A DNA stretch of 41,846 nucleotides. It comes from Methylococcales bacterium (GTDB taxonomy: Bacteria > Pseudomonadota > Gammaproteobacteria > Methylococcales > Methylomonadaceae). The position numbers and the translations under genes were made by a program. The stretch lies in contig QVQD01000121.1 in NCBI GenBank assembly GCA_003584875.1, positions 1-41,846 of the forward strand, written 5' to 3'. The notes below the pieces were generated by a model, which was not told where the DNA came from, searched no databases, and saw nothing but the letters and a program-made list of their open reading frames with translations. Shown here in pieces: positions 33,617-40,799 of the stretch (its first letter is position 1; the number at the start of each line of letters is the position of its first letter).

Positions 33617-33762
33617 ATTGCTGTTTCTCCGTTTGATGGCCACAGAATGGCCTGTGAAGCCGCTACAGCGGCATAGGGTATCATTCGGTAGTTGGATACC
33701 AGTGGCCACAGCAGGGTGACCCAGAAGGCCACCCAGAGGGCTGTGTCTAGGCTAATAATCAT
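33586..33762 (-). CDS. Small membrane protein
   Basis: The product is 58 residues: MIISLDTALWVAFWVTLLWP gives one membrane helix, and MIPYAAVAASQAILWP a probable second. Its ATG overlaps the preceding stop as ATGA, which supports a real, translationally coupled gene despite the small size. The early-block context suggests a host-membrane function such as a superinfection or lysis-timing factor, but nothing in the sequence decides this. Confidence 0.5.
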   Translation of the reverse strand: MIISLDTALWVAFWVTLLWPLVSNYRMIPYAAVAASQAILWPSNGETAIWLLKMLSRS

Positions 33763-34025
33763 CCGGCGCACTTCGCCTTCACGCGGAGTGTTTCGACGCA
33801 TGCGACTTTGTATGGCGTTGCGTGGCCGAGGATCGCCTTGACGGCATCAGCGTCAATCGCTTTGCGCTCGCTGATAGTGACGCAGATGTCGGCGGTTTCG
33901 CCCGTGATGACATCCATGCCGGTTTCGAGGAGGGCCTTGCGCGCTGCGGCGACAGCCTGTTTAGCGGATTCTTCGGCGGCTTTAGCTTGCATGTAAGCGA
34001 GGACGAGGGGAGCGGTGTTGGACAT
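33759..34025 (-). CDS. Conserved small phage protein
   Basis: This 88-residue protein starts MSNTAPLVLAYMQAKAAEES with a helix, then a small alpha/beta domain (VITGETADICVTISERKAID, YKVACVETLRVKAK). It is first in line after the sigma70-type promoter at 34073-34101, with GATAGGAAAC as RBS. The pattern resembles small proteins in phages and prophages of alphaproteobacteria. The function is unknown. Confidence 0.6.
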   Translation of the reverse strand: MSNTAPLVLAYMQAKAAEESAKQAVAAARKALLETGMDVITGETADICVTISERKAIDADAVKAILGHATPYKVACVETLRVKAKCAG

Positions 34026-34071
34026 TGTGTGTTTCCTATCATGTAAACTGCACCGTTCTTGGTGCTGAAAC

Positions 34072-34302
34072 CTATATAAAACTAACCACTTTCTTTGTCA
34101 ACTTCACCCTTGGGATTTTTGATGCTTTTTTGACGAGAAGTTCGAAATTTTTCGTTTCTTCGTTCCGCCGCGTTGTGACGATGATCGCCCCGTCATCATG
34201 CATCGACCATATCACCATTTGATCTGCGTCCGGCTCCCACCTCCATGTGCCATCACCAAAGTGCCGAGTTGCAGCGATGTTCCATTGGTCAGTGATGTGC
34301 AT
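34072..34302 (-). CDS. Small phage protein
   Basis: The product is 76 residues from the ATG at 34302 (MHITDQWNIAATRHFGDGTW). It looks like a small beta-sheet domain (WRWEPDADQMVIWSMHDDGA, IIVTTRRNEETKNFELLVKK) with a basic end. The start falls 1 base after the upstream stop. Its last codons contain the -35 box of the promoter at 34073-34101. It is not recognised. Confidence 0.55.
   Translation of the reverse strand: MHITDQWNIAATRHFGDGTWRWEPDADQMVIWSMHDDGAIIVTTRRNEETKNFELLVKKASKIPRVKLTKKVVSFI
34073..34101 (-). promoter_or_regulatory. Near-consensus sigma70 promoter
   Basis: On the minus strand TTGACA (34096-34101) is followed by a 17-base spacer and TATATA (34073-34078). The -35 box lies in the last codons of the 76-residue gene. 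Expected transcripts begin near 34065, at a small hairpin (GCACC/GGTGC, 34050-34065), and run into the 88-residue gene and towards GapR. Confidence 0.7.
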
Positions 34303-34303
34303 G

Positions 34304-34522
34304 TCAGTGGCTTTCGAGGTTGATGTCGCAGTCTTCGCAAATGCCGGCGAAGATATCGGCTGGAAGGCGACCTGACAGCACAAGCAGCGCCATATCGACG
34401 GTCAGGCTGAGATCGTTGTCAGAAATGTTCTTACGCAACTCTGCCGCAGCATCGGTAGCAATCGCCACCAATTCATCAGACGGCAAGTTGATGTATGTAT
34501 TATACAAATGGTTCGGGTTCAT
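34304..34522 (-). CDS. Small phage protein
   Basis: The product is 72 residues. The start MNPNHLYNTYINLPSDELVA at 34522 is preferred because AGGAT lies upstream and it follows the preceding stop; the longer frame overlaps that gene by almost 90 bases. The sequence is helical with an acidic, Cys-containing C-terminus (ADIFAGICEDCDINLE). The function is unknown. Confidence 0.55.
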   Translation of the reverse strand: MNPNHLYNTYINLPSDELVAIATDAAAELRKNISDNDLSLTVDMALLVLSGRLPADIFAGICEDCDINLESH

Positions 34523-34532
34523 ATGTATTATC

Positions 34533-34892
34533 CTATTCTTCGTCGTCGGTATCGTCGTCGTCATATTCGCCATCTTCTTTAGCTTCAGCAATTTCTTTGT
34601 TGAATAAATCCTCCATAGCAATTCGAACTCTCGGAATTGAAGATTTCAACCCCTCGAATGGATGGCTCCCTGAAATCATAATTTTATCATACTCCCAGGG
34701 AATAAAATACGTTTTTTGTTCAAAAACTGTAATTCTTATCCCTGCCGGTGTGAGGTTGATGATGGCTCCATCGGCTTCCTCAAATTGAGAGTCGAAAGCC
34801 TCGACGATATTTTCTTGGATGATCGTCGTTAATGTTTTGGTCGGATCAATGTCGTCACAGTCCCAGTCTCGTGCGAAGTTTTTATCGGCCAT
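34533..34892 (-). CDS. Acidic small phage protein
   Basis: The product is 119 residues with an alpha/beta core (EADGAIINLTPAGIRITVFE, QKTYFIPWEYDKIMISGSH) and a strongly acidic C-terminus (EYDDDDTDDEE). The acidic tail could mimic DNA charge, as some phage inhibitor proteins do, but this is only a compositional remark. GGAG lies before the ATG. Confidence 0.55.
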   Translation of the reverse strand: MADKNFARDWDCDDIDPTKTLTTIIQENIVEAFDSQFEEADGAIINLTPAGIRITVFEQKTYFIPWEYDKIMISGSHPFEGLKSSIPRVRIAMEDLFNKEIAEAKEDGEYDDDDTDDEE

Positions 34893-34904
34893 TTGTCTAC
34901 TCTC

Positions 34905-35201
34905 CTATTTCCAAGCCAGTGCGCAGATTTTGTCGGACAGGTCGGCCACAGGCCCGACTGCTGAACCGTCGATGATGGTCTCATCAGGCTCCAGGCCGTA
35001 TGCACAGACGCGAACCCACCCGATGTTGCGGCCATCAGCGTCGTGGAAGTGAACGAATACATCATCGCTGACGTCGGTAACGGCGCGCCAAGCCTCGGCT
35101 GCGTTCTTGCCGTCATACCCAGGCTCCTCGTCATACATGACCGTGATGATCCACTTGTGGCGTTCGGCCTGGGTGAACAATTCGCGTGCTACGTTGATCA
35201 T
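34905..35201 (-). CDS. Small phage protein
   Basis: The product is 98 residues from the ATG at 35201 (MINVARELFTQAERHKWIIT). The ATG shares a base with the upstream stop (TAATG), and this start is therefore favoured over the longer frame. It contains MYDEEPGYDGKNAAEAWRAV and VFVHFHDADGRNIGWVRVCA. Acidic. It has a pattern like the next upstream gene (a YDEEPGYDG stretch compared with ANDEPDDDG), hinting at a shared fold. The function is unknown. Confidence 0.55.
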   Translation of the reverse strand: MINVARELFTQAERHKWIITVMYDEEPGYDGKNAAEAWRAVTDVSDDVFVHFHDADGRNIGWVRVCAYGLEPDETIIDGSAVGPVADLSDKICALAWK

Positions 35202-35476
35202 TATTGGTTTCCCTTCTGCTCGCGGGCTGCGACGCGCGCCTTCAGCGCATCGGCCATTTTGTGATTTTCGTTGATCAGGTCGTCCATCGCATCCTGTTCG
35301 GTGTAACCACCGCCGACAGAACCGGTCCACTTGCCATCGTCGTCAGGCTCGTCATTTGCGTAGACTGCCGACCAGAACTCCTTTCCTGCTTTCATGACGC
35401 AGCAGGTGACGATTTCGAAGCGGCGACCGAAGCTATCACGGCGGAAGTGGCTGTAGGTGTTGTCTTGAAAGTTCAT
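35201..35476 (-). CDS. Small phage protein
   Basis: The product is 91 residues from the ATG at 35476 (MNFQDNTYSHFRRDSFGRRF). It has a beta-rich start (FEIVTCCVMKAGKEFWSAVY), the acidic ANDEPDDDGKWTGSVGGGYT loop and a C-terminal helix (DDLINENHKMADALKARVAA). GAGGAG lies about 9 bases upstream. The function is unknown. Confidence 0.55.
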   Translation of the reverse strand: MNFQDNTYSHFRRDSFGRRFEIVTCCVMKAGKEFWSAVYANDEPDDDGKWTGSVGGGYTEQDAMDDLINENHKMADALKARVAAREQKGNQ

Positions 35477-35562
35477 GTGAAGCAACTCCTCATCTGATGA
35501 CCAACTTGTAGAATTATCTCAGACGGAATGCAACACATAAAACGCATAAAATCGAAAATATT

Positions 35563-36159
35563 TTAGAAGGGAAGATCGTCTTCATAATTTTCGTTCCAGG
35601 ACAGACTGACTGGGTCTGCCTTGCGCCTCGCAGCGGTCACCGTAGCGCCAGGGAAGGTGTGTTTGATTTTTGCAATTTCCGGGTAGGCGGCGAGGATGCG
35701 ACCCACTTCAGCGAGGCTGTAGACGGTGCATGCGCGGTTGTTGCGTGCCACATTGATAGCGTCTAATTCGTCGCGGACGATAATAATCACCTCAAGCCCG
35801 TCTTCGTTCATAATTTCCCATTGCTCTGGGGCGAGAGGTGACTTGCCGGCTGCCGACGCTTCAGCGTCGAGTTTACGCCATGCAGCAGCCATACGCTTTG
35901 CTTCATGTCGCACATCGTCAAGACTGCCACGGTCGATAGCCTCGTTATACATCCGACGCTGCCGGTCGAACTTTTCGCGCCATTCGTCAGACACCAAAAG
36001 ACGTAGGCGACCAACACCCCATTTAGCTTCCATCTGGACAGCCAGTTCATCTGTGCCATCGGTAGCTGCTCGTCCGGCTAGATAAAGGTCGGGCGTTTGC
36101 AGCCAGGGTGCCATGGATGCCGGTATCGGTGCCTGCTTCTTTTCGTATTTCGGTTTCAT
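35563..36159 (-). CDS. Hypothetical protein downstream of the iteron region
   Basis: The product is 198 residues. The N-terminal half is helical and charged (EWREKFDRQRRMYNEAIDRG, DVRHEAKRMAAAWRKLDAEA). The centre has EQWEIMNEDGLEVIIIVRDE and NRACTVYSLAEVGRILAAYP; the end is basic, then acidic. It is the first gene after the non-coding repeat region, with AAAGGAAAAAACAG as RBS, so transcription through or from the repeats would reach it first. Not recognised; a replication accessory is possible by position only. Confidence 0.6.
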   Translation of the reverse strand: MKPKYEKKQAPIPASMAPWLQTPDLYLAGRAATDGTDELAVQMEAKWGVGRLRLLVSDEWREKFDRQRRMYNEAIDRGSLDDVRHEAKRMAAAWRKLDAEASAAGKSPLAPEQWEIMNEDGLEVIIIVRDELDAINVARNNRACTVYSLAEVGRILAAYPEIAKIKHTFPGATVTAARRKADPVSLSWNENYEDDLPF

Positions 36160-36185
36160 CTGTTTTTTCCTTTCTGATATGTGTG

Positions 36186-36358
36186 CGTGCTCTCACTCCG
36201 TGACGTGCTCCGGCTCGCGTATCTATAGATACGCGGGAGCACTGGAGCACCACGTGATTTTTGGCTGGAGCACGCTGGAGCACGCTGGTGCACTTGGTGC
36301 ACGTATTGATATCATTGACTTTTTCTGGTGCACCTCTGGAGCACAACCTCTGGAGCAC
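36186..36358. other. Candidate replication origin/operator: iterons and a 20-bp palindrome
   Basis: This non-coding region lies between the primase-helicase stop (36361) and the ATG at 36159. GGAGCAC occurs at 36236, 36244, 36267, 36277, 36338 and 36352; GGTGCAC at 36287, 36296 and 36327; and inverted GTGCTCC at 36205. Copies from 36267 to 36296 are spaced 9-10 bases apart, one helical turn. A perfect 20-bp palindrome with half-site CGCGTATCTA lies at 36216-36235 between opposed GTGCTCC and GGAGCAC. TGATATCA occurs at 36307 and again at 36378, just inside the primase gene. Iterons beside a replication gene suggest an origin; repressor operators are the alternative. Confidence 0.6.
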
Positions 36359-36360
36359 GT

Positions 36361-38505
36361 TCATTTGAGTATGTTAATGATATCATGATTGACTCCGATG
36401 TATTTCATGGTCGCAAGTTCAGACATACGCCCTCTAAATCCAGCCGTTTTACGCTTCCTTTCTGCGCCGTCGTCGTCGATTTCGAATGCTTCGACCAACC
36501 CTTTGCGCTGGCATTCAGCCAACCATACGGCACGTGTCGTCTGCCCAGGCGTGCCGGAAACCACTACGGCATCCAGTAGCGCGTCATACTGCGCTTGCGC
36601 TGACGGCTTCAATCCGCCTCCCTTCCCCTGCTTTTTGGCGTCGCTTAGCGGCTCCCAAATCCACTCATCATCTAGCAAGCGCACGGTCATCGGCTGGAAC
36701 TGCTTCCAATTCTCAGGCGTCCGACGCCGCGCTTTGCCGGGGTGATCGAAGGACAGCGTGAAGCCGGTAGCGCCTCCAGGACCGTCGTCCTCAGTCTGGT
36801 CGTCCTCCTTGATGGGTGCCATCACACCCACGGCATCGAACCGCCATGCCTTCGTGCTTGACCCATATTGGCGGTCGTTGTTGTGGCCGGTGTGGTCGAG
36901 CCATAGCTGCCCGATCCGCATCACGGTCAATTGTGATACGAGGTCTAGGACGGCCGACCAAGCCAGTTCGTCTTTCTGGTCGCCTTCCAGGAGCGACATG
37001 ACGTTATCGAAAATGATGAGGTCAACGCCACCGACGGCCTTGATTAGGGCCATCAGGAACGCATTGCCGGCGTCGGTGTTGAGGGGGGCGAAGGGCGGCA
37101 ACGCCGGGCACACCTGCCGCGCCTCTGCTTCAATGTCGCGACCGAAGATCATAAGGTTGCCGGCTGGGATGCTGACAGCCCCCAGGCGACGTATGACATC
37201 GATAGCACGCGCCTTGATAAGTTCAGCCGGCATCTCGCCGTCAATGTATAGGACACGCATGGGGCGGGAGGCTTTCCAGGCCAGAAAATCAGTGCCGGAA
37301 GCCGCCGCTGCTGCAATAGCAAATCCCAGCAGGGTTTTACCCAGACCCGTGCGACCGACGAGAAAAACGCGGGCAGTAGTGGTCAGAAAATCACCTAGGA
37401 TGCGATCGGGTTCGGGTATGTCGCGCATAGACCAGTCTCCTATAGATAGAATATTTTTTAAGTCGGGTTCTTCTTCAACTTCGCCACCTAAAGTCTCGCC
37501 GTGAATTTCCCCCGTAACCGTGTCGTAATTTTCTTGGGTAATTTTTTTGTGCGGGTTGGGTTGCTGCGCCGCCTCGGCGACTTTGTCGTGCCACTTCCCG
37601 ATTGCGTAATGCCATTTTTCTTCGAACATCGTATGTCCGCGCCCCTCACGCTCCAGCAGGATCGATCTAGGCGTGACGGCGTCGTAGAGGCGCGGCTTGG
37701 ATTTGCGTTCGTAGCGTTGGTAGACCTCGCGGCATTTCTCCGCCGATTCATTTGGCGGCGGCTTAATTGGGCACTCGCGCCACCAATCCAGCACCGCCGC
37801 CCAGATTATTTTTGTTGCTAGCTGTTCGCGACCGTCTACAACCTGACCGAAGAAGTTTTCGACAATGCCGCCGGCGTTATTGTTGGGGCCTGGGATGCGT
37901 TCAACCTGGGTGCCGCGTTCCGAGCTGATGCCGCCGATCAATTTGTCTATGGCGTCGCAAAGCCACTGCGGTGCTTCGAGGATGTCTACCTCCCAAGGCG
38001 CACAGCCGGCGTCCCAGGCATATTCACGCCCGCTCTCGTGCATGGATGGCGGTGCCATCACAAAACCGCCCTGGCCGCGTATATCGACGCCTATGGCGGT
38101 CTTGTTGGTGGGTGGCGTCCAGAAGTCAGGCGTCTTGAAATAGTATTGCTTGCCGCCGCCGCCCGTTGTGACGATAGCGGTTTCAAGGTCAAGGTCGCTG
38201 TTCTCCACCGCCAACAATCCACGCCACCATGCCAGCGCCTCGGGGCCTTTGTGGGTGTCAAGGTCGAGGACGAAGATGCCAGAGCATTTGCCGGTGACGA
38301 TCCCCATCTGCCCGTTTGATGTGCGAGGGAACCAGCTTACGACGGTATCGCCATCGACAAGGTCGTTTTCATGCTCACGCCACTTGATTGCCGGTCGCTT
38401 CCACTGACCACCCGAAGAGGGGTGCATTGCCGGGACGACTTGCAGGCCATAGCCGTGATACATCGCAGCCCAATCTAATGGGCCGGCAAAGTCAGGTTCA
38501 AACAT
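36361..38505 (-). CDS. Bifunctional primase/polymerase-helicase (PrimPol plus RepA-like ATPase)
   Basis: The product is 714 residues. Residues about 8-190 are a primase-polymerase N-terminal domain: FVLDLDTHKG (metal Asp 81 and 83), VTTGGGGKQYYF, and GVDIRGQGGFVMAPPS. Residues about 360-600 form a RecA-fold helicase domain: Walker A VGRTGLGKT (383-391), RVLYIDGEMP, Walker B DLIIFDNVMSLL, and LDHTGHNNDRQYGSSTKAW. A C-terminal helical domain (about 640-714, TTRAVWLAECQRKGL, MSELATMKYIGVNH) probably forms a winged helix. The enzyme should lay primers and unwind the fork. No separate phage DNA polymerase lies in the window. The iteron region follows its stop directly. Confidence 0.85.
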   Translation of the reverse strand: MFEPDFAGPLDWAAMYHGYGLQVVPAMHPSSGGQWKRPAIKWREHENDLVDGDTVVSWFPRTSNGQMGIVTGKCSGIFVLDLDTHKGPEALAWWRGLLAVENSDLDLETAIVTTGGGGKQYYFKTPDFWTPPTNKTAIGVDIRGQGGFVMAPPSMHESGREYAWDAGCAPWEVDILEAPQWLCDAIDKLIGGISSERGTQVERIPGPNNNAGGIVENFFGQVVDGREQLATKIIWAAVLDWWRECPIKPPPNESAEKCREVYQRYERKSKPRLYDAVTPRSILLEREGRGHTMFEEKWHYAIGKWHDKVAEAAQQPNPHKKITQENYDTVTGEIHGETLGGEVEEEPDLKNILSIGDWSMRDIPEPDRILGDFLTTTARVFLVGRTGLGKTLLGFAIAAAAASGTDFLAWKASRPMRVLYIDGEMPAELIKARAIDVIRRLGAVSIPAGNLMIFGRDIEAEARQVCPALPPFAPLNTDAGNAFLMALIKAVGGVDLIIFDNVMSLLEGDQKDELAWSAVLDLVSQLTVMRIGQLWLDHTGHNNDRQYGSSTKAWRFDAVGVMAPIKEDDQTEDDGPGGATGFTLSFDHPGKARRRTPENWKQFQPMTVRLLDDEWIWEPLSDAKKQGKGGGLKPSAQAQYDALLDAVVVSGTPGQTTRAVWLAECQRKGLVEAFEIDDDGAERKRKTAGFRGRMSELATMKYIGVNHDIINILK

Positions 38506-38521
38506 TCTTTCCTCTTTTTAA

Positions 38522-38563
38522 GTATATATTATGTAGGAGCCAAGTTATCTGACAGTCAAAGCG
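38522..38563 (-). promoter_or_regulatory. Weak promoter-like sequence before the primase-helicase gene
   Basis: On the minus strand TTGACT sits at the end of the resolvase gene, with TACATA about 18 bases downstream and an AT-rich TAATATATAC region after it, before AAAGAGGAAAG and the ATG at 38505. The -10 match is poor. The layout, with the -35 box inside the preceding gene's end, resembles that at 34073-34101. Confidence 0.3.
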
Positions 38564-38991
38564 CCATACTTTGCAATCAATGCTGCCTCAGCACGCCCGT
38601 CATCTTTCTTTCGACCGAACATTGTGTTCGCAGGCCATAGATTGATTGCCGTCCACCGAGAAGCTTCTTTGTCAGACGACAATTTATAGTGTCGCTTCCA
38701 CGTCGTCGGCGTTACGAGGTGAACGGGGATATAGCTGCCGGCGACAACGCCACGCACCAACCCATATGCGAACCCGAAGTTGAACATCGAAACAGCGCCA
38801 TTCTTCGGCATGGCATGCACACGTTCGATGATCGCGAACTTCGGCTTAAATTCCCGGATGATGCGTGCCACCTCGGCTGCGTTGACTTCGCCGTCAACCA
38901 CCGGCATGTCGAACACATCGACGGTATCCGCGTCGGGGTCATAAAAAGCCAAAGCACCGGATTTGCCGGGATCGACACCCAGGATGATCAT
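38545..38991 (-). CDS. RuvC-like Holliday junction resolvase
   Basis: The product is 148 residues from the ATG at 38991 (MIILGVDPGKSGALAFYD). It has the RuvC/RNase H-like order: GVDPGKSG with the first catalytic Asp, FAIIERVHAMPKNGAVSMF with the second acidic residue, and DDGRAEAALIAKYG with the last acidic pair. The central VTPTTWKRHYKL and GFAYGLVRGV are conserved in phage resolvases. It probably cuts branched replication intermediates before packaging. It lies one gene upstream of the primase-helicase. Confidence 0.88.
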   Translation of the reverse strand: MIILGVDPGKSGALAFYDPDADTVDVFDMPVVDGEVNAAEVARIIREFKPKFAIIERVHAMPKNGAVSMFNFGFAYGLVRGVVAGSYIPVHLVTPTTWKRHYKLSSDKEASRWTAINLWPANTMFGRKKDDGRAEAALIAKYGALTVR

Positions 38992-39014
38992 TTTCTGTCT
39001 TTCAAAAAGTTGAA

Positions 39015-39049
39015 GCCGACGCCAAAACAAGCACGGTCATGACGTCGGC
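39015..39049 (-). terminator. Possible hairpin between the DUF6378-like and resolvase genes
   Basis: GCCGACG (39015-39021) pairs with CGTCGGC (39043-39049) around a 21-base loop that itself contains the palindrome GTCATGAC. On the minus strand AACTTTTTG follows. The long loop makes this a weak terminator; it may instead be a protein-binding site. Confidence 0.35.
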
Positions 39050-39055
39050 GTCAAT

Positions 39056-39490
39056 TTAATCCCAGCGGGTGAAGATTGGTGGAGCGTGGTAGACTTCGGT
39101 AGGCGTGGATGTCGAACGCGGTTCGGTAGGTTTGCCTAATCCCAATTCAAACGCGGCCACCATTTGATTTTTCATGGCTTCGTGAAGGGCGATGTCCCGC
39201 TGGCGTTCGACTTCAGCCATAGACTCCAGATGCCCAGCCCACGCCGAGTAACCGGCTTGGTCTGTGTAGTTGTCGAGGTTGTGCCCGCCGCATACAGAAC
39301 GGGCGACCTTCAGTAGGACCATCAACTGCGCAACATCGACCTCAGTGATGGATACCGACATTGATGCCGCTTCTTGCAAGTATGCCGTCCAGAACTTCGC
39401 AATCAGGTCGAAACTGTTTTCGGCCCCGTGCGTGCTGCGCTTCCCATCGGCAATGTCGGAGGCTTTTTTCAGGATTTCTTCAGGTTTCAT
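39056..39490 (-). CDS. DUF6378-like phage protein
   Basis: The product is 144 residues from the ATG at 39490 (MKPEEILKKASDIADGKRST), which has GGAGG 6 bases upstream. The signature (R..HG.ENSFDLIAKFWTAYLQ, ITEVDVAQLMVLLKVARS, HNLDNYTDQAGYSAWAGHLE) matches the DUF6378 family, widespread in phages near nucleotide or replication genes. The all-helical layout with E..D..D pairs recalls MazG/dUTPase-like NTP hydrolases, but activity is not shown for the family as far as I know. Confidence 0.75.
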   Translation of the reverse strand: MKPEEILKKASDIADGKRSTHGAENSFDLIAKFWTAYLQEAASMSVSITEVDVAQLMVLLKVARSVCGGHNLDNYTDQAGYSAWAGHLESMAEVERQRDIALHEAMKNQMVAAFELGLGKPTEPRSTSTPTEVYHAPPIFTRWD

Positions 39491-39536
39491 TGTCGTCCTC
39501 CGGTTCCAGTTAGGTTCAGAACATAAAGCCGGTATT

Positions 39537-39782
39537 TTACCCCTTCTTCCATTCTGTGATTTCCTTTGCATTTTCTTCTCTGATCCATTGGTTGAAGAAC
39601 GCTTTCTTCGTCAGCCAGGAAGCCTGGGCGTTCGGGCGTTTCCAGTAGACGAATTTGTCATCAACATCGCAAATGATGCGGACCCGCCCGCTTGCCTGCC
39701 ATTCCTGCCCCTTCGCCGGCAATGGGTCTGGCAAGGGGTAATTGAACCGCATCTTCAGTTCAGGTGGCAGCCGCTTTGTCAC
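39537..39782 (-). CDS. Small phage protein with GTG start
   Basis: The product is 81 residues. The GTG at 39782 is the likely start: GGAGG lies 5 bases upstream and the GTG overlaps the preceding stop (GTGA). The in-frame ATG ten codons later has no RBS. The sequence is beta-rich in the middle (GRVRIICDVDDKFVYWKRPN) and helical and charged at the end (FFNQWIREENAKEITEWKK). This looks like a small protein made together with the upstream 83-residue gene. The function is unknown. Confidence 0.65.
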   Translation of the reverse strand: MTKRLPPELKMRFNYPLPDPLPAKGQEWQASGRVRIICDVDDKFVYWKRPNAQASWLTKKAFFNQWIREENAKEITEWKKG

Positions 39783-40030
39783 GCCAGCCTCCAGACGCGC
39801 ACGCCCTCGACACCATCTTCTGTCACCGTCCTCGTCACCCACTTTGATCCTGGGATGGCCCTTGTGCCAACAGTATACGGATTGACATAGCGCAGCTTCC
39901 CACCATGGGTGCTGGCGCATCCGGGCATAAAAACCGAATCACCAACCTGCATCATATACATTGGATACCTAACGCGATCCGCAGGGATCGGAATTTTCTT
40001 GTCGATCTTGAACATAGCTGAATCTTTCAT
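39779..40030 (-). CDS. Conserved small phage protein
   Basis: The product is 83 residues, or 78 if translation starts at the second ATG (40015); neither has a clear RBS. FKIDKKIPIPADRVRYPMYM, MQVGDSVFMPG and VTRTVTEDGVEGVRVWRL form a signature seen in many phages (pattern I.IP...R..YP...M.VGDSF..PG ... T.R.V.E.G..GVRVWR). It is the first minus-strand gene at the divergent junction. The function is unknown. Confidence 0.7.
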   Translation of the reverse strand: MKDSAMFKIDKKIPIPADRVRYPMYMMQVGDSVFMPGCASTHGGKLRYVNPYTVGTRAIPGSKWVTRTVTEDGVEGVRVWRLA

Positions 40031-40094
40031 GTGTTATATGCCGATGTTGGCGCTATAATAAATTCACGAAAAATCTTATGCGTCAACCCGTAAA
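40031..40094. promoter_or_regulatory. Divergent promoter region
   Basis: This 64-base AT-rich gap separates minus- and plus-strand gene blocks and must drive both unless promoters lie inside genes. The plus strand carries a perfect TATAAT at 40054-40059 but only a weak -35 (GTGTTA). The minus strand carries TTGACG (40081-40086) with an AT-rich -10 zone (TATTAT) 20 bases on. Confidence 0.45.
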
Positions 40095-40379
40095 ATGCGA
40101 AAAGATGAGTTGATGAAAAATATCTTAAAGATGATGTTCACGACCGCCGACAACTCCACGATTGATCTGGGTCGGATTTTGTGGGCCAAGATGTCGATTG
40201 CCTTTGTCGGCCTGAGCATATGGGGCTATGCCTACGGCCACGCGACCTTCGACCCGGTTTCATGGTCGGCGGGCGCTGCCGGCGTCCTGGCTGGTGGTGC
40301 CGGAGGATTGAGGATCAAACAGTCAACTGAACCAAATGGAGGACAAAATGCTGGCACTTCTGACCAGCCCGGTCGGTAA
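40095..40379 (+). CDS. Holin candidate (small two-helix membrane protein)
   Basis: The product is 94 residues, or 88 from the ATG at 40113. Residues about 29-48 (ILWAKMSIAFVGLSIWGYAYG) form one membrane helix; residues about 52-72 (FDPVSWSAGAAGVLAGGAGG) form a weaker second helix. It ends LRIKQSTEPN plus a polar tail. The pattern TTADNSTIDLGR...helix...FDP...GAGG.RIK..TEP is common in phage lysis cassettes. It is followed by spanin-like genes, so a holin role is likely but unproven. The last bases overlap the i-spanin start. Confidence 0.55.
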   Translation: MRKDELMKNILKMMFTTADNSTIDLGRILWAKMSIAFVGLSIWGYAYGHATFDPVSWSAGAAGVLAGGAGGLRIKQSTEPNGGQNAGTSDQPGR

Positions 40380-40614
40380 ATACATCGCCATACTGGCCGG
40401 CGCTTCGGCGCTGTTCATTGCCATCGGCGTCGGCGGTCACCTCTACTTACAGTCTGTCCGCAATGCAGCCGTCGAGCATGATCGTGCGATGCAGGATGCT
40501 GCCGACATCACGCGACAAGAGAGCGTGTTGACGGTCGGCAGTATCGTTGACGCCGCCGTGAATGCTGACAAGAACCCCCAGGCAACTCTACAGAAGGAAT
40601 GGGAACGCCCATGA
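40348..40614 (+). CDS. i-spanin-like (Rz-like) inner membrane protein
   Basis: The product is 88 residues from the ATG at 40348, with GGAGGACAAA as RBS. An N-terminal membrane anchor (about residues 10-35, KYIAILAGASALFIAIGVGG) is followed by a periplasmic helix (SVRNAAVEHDRAMQDAADIT). Its stop overlaps the start of an outer-membrane lipoprotein gene (ATGA), the usual arrangement of Rz/Rz1 pairs. Together they would span the periplasm and fuse the membranes after peptidoglycan breakdown. It is short for an i-spanin. Confidence 0.6.
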   Translation: MLALLTSPVGKYIAILAGASALFIAIGVGGHLYLQSVRNAAVEHDRAMQDAADITRQESVLTVGSIVDAAVNADKNPQATLQKEWERP

Positions 40615-40799
40615 AATCGCTTTTGCTGGTCATCACGGCCCTATTCCTGGCCGGCTGCGCCGCGCCTGCGGTGAAGGTGACGGATACGTCCTGCCTATGG
40701 GTGCGCCCGATTTACATCGAAAAAAAAGACGTATTGACAACCGAAACTGCATCTGAAATCTTAGCGCATAACGACAAGTGGAAGGAGAACTGCAAATGA
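40611..40799 (+). CDS. o-spanin-like (Rz1-like) lipoprotein
   Basis: This 62-residue protein has a signal peptide and lipobox (MKSLLLVITALFLAGCAAP, lipidated Cys at residue 16). Next comes CLWVRPIYIEKKDVLTTETA and ILAHNDKWKENC, the pattern of Rz1-like proteins of many phages. It would be anchored in the outer membrane facing the i-spanin. The gene overlaps its neighbours on both sides by ATGA. Confidence 0.75.
   Translation: MKSLLLVITALFLAGCAAPAVKVTDTSCLWVRPIYIEKKDVLTTETASEILAHNDKWKENCK

Noticed and set aside
35486..35562. Possible promoter in the AT-rich gap before 35476
   Set aside because: TTGCAT and TACAAG lie 17 bases apart but match the consensus too poorly to list as a feature.
36047..36388. 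Open frames on both strands across the iteron region
   Set aside because: They translate the repeats themselves, lack RBSs and overlap the ends of supported genes.
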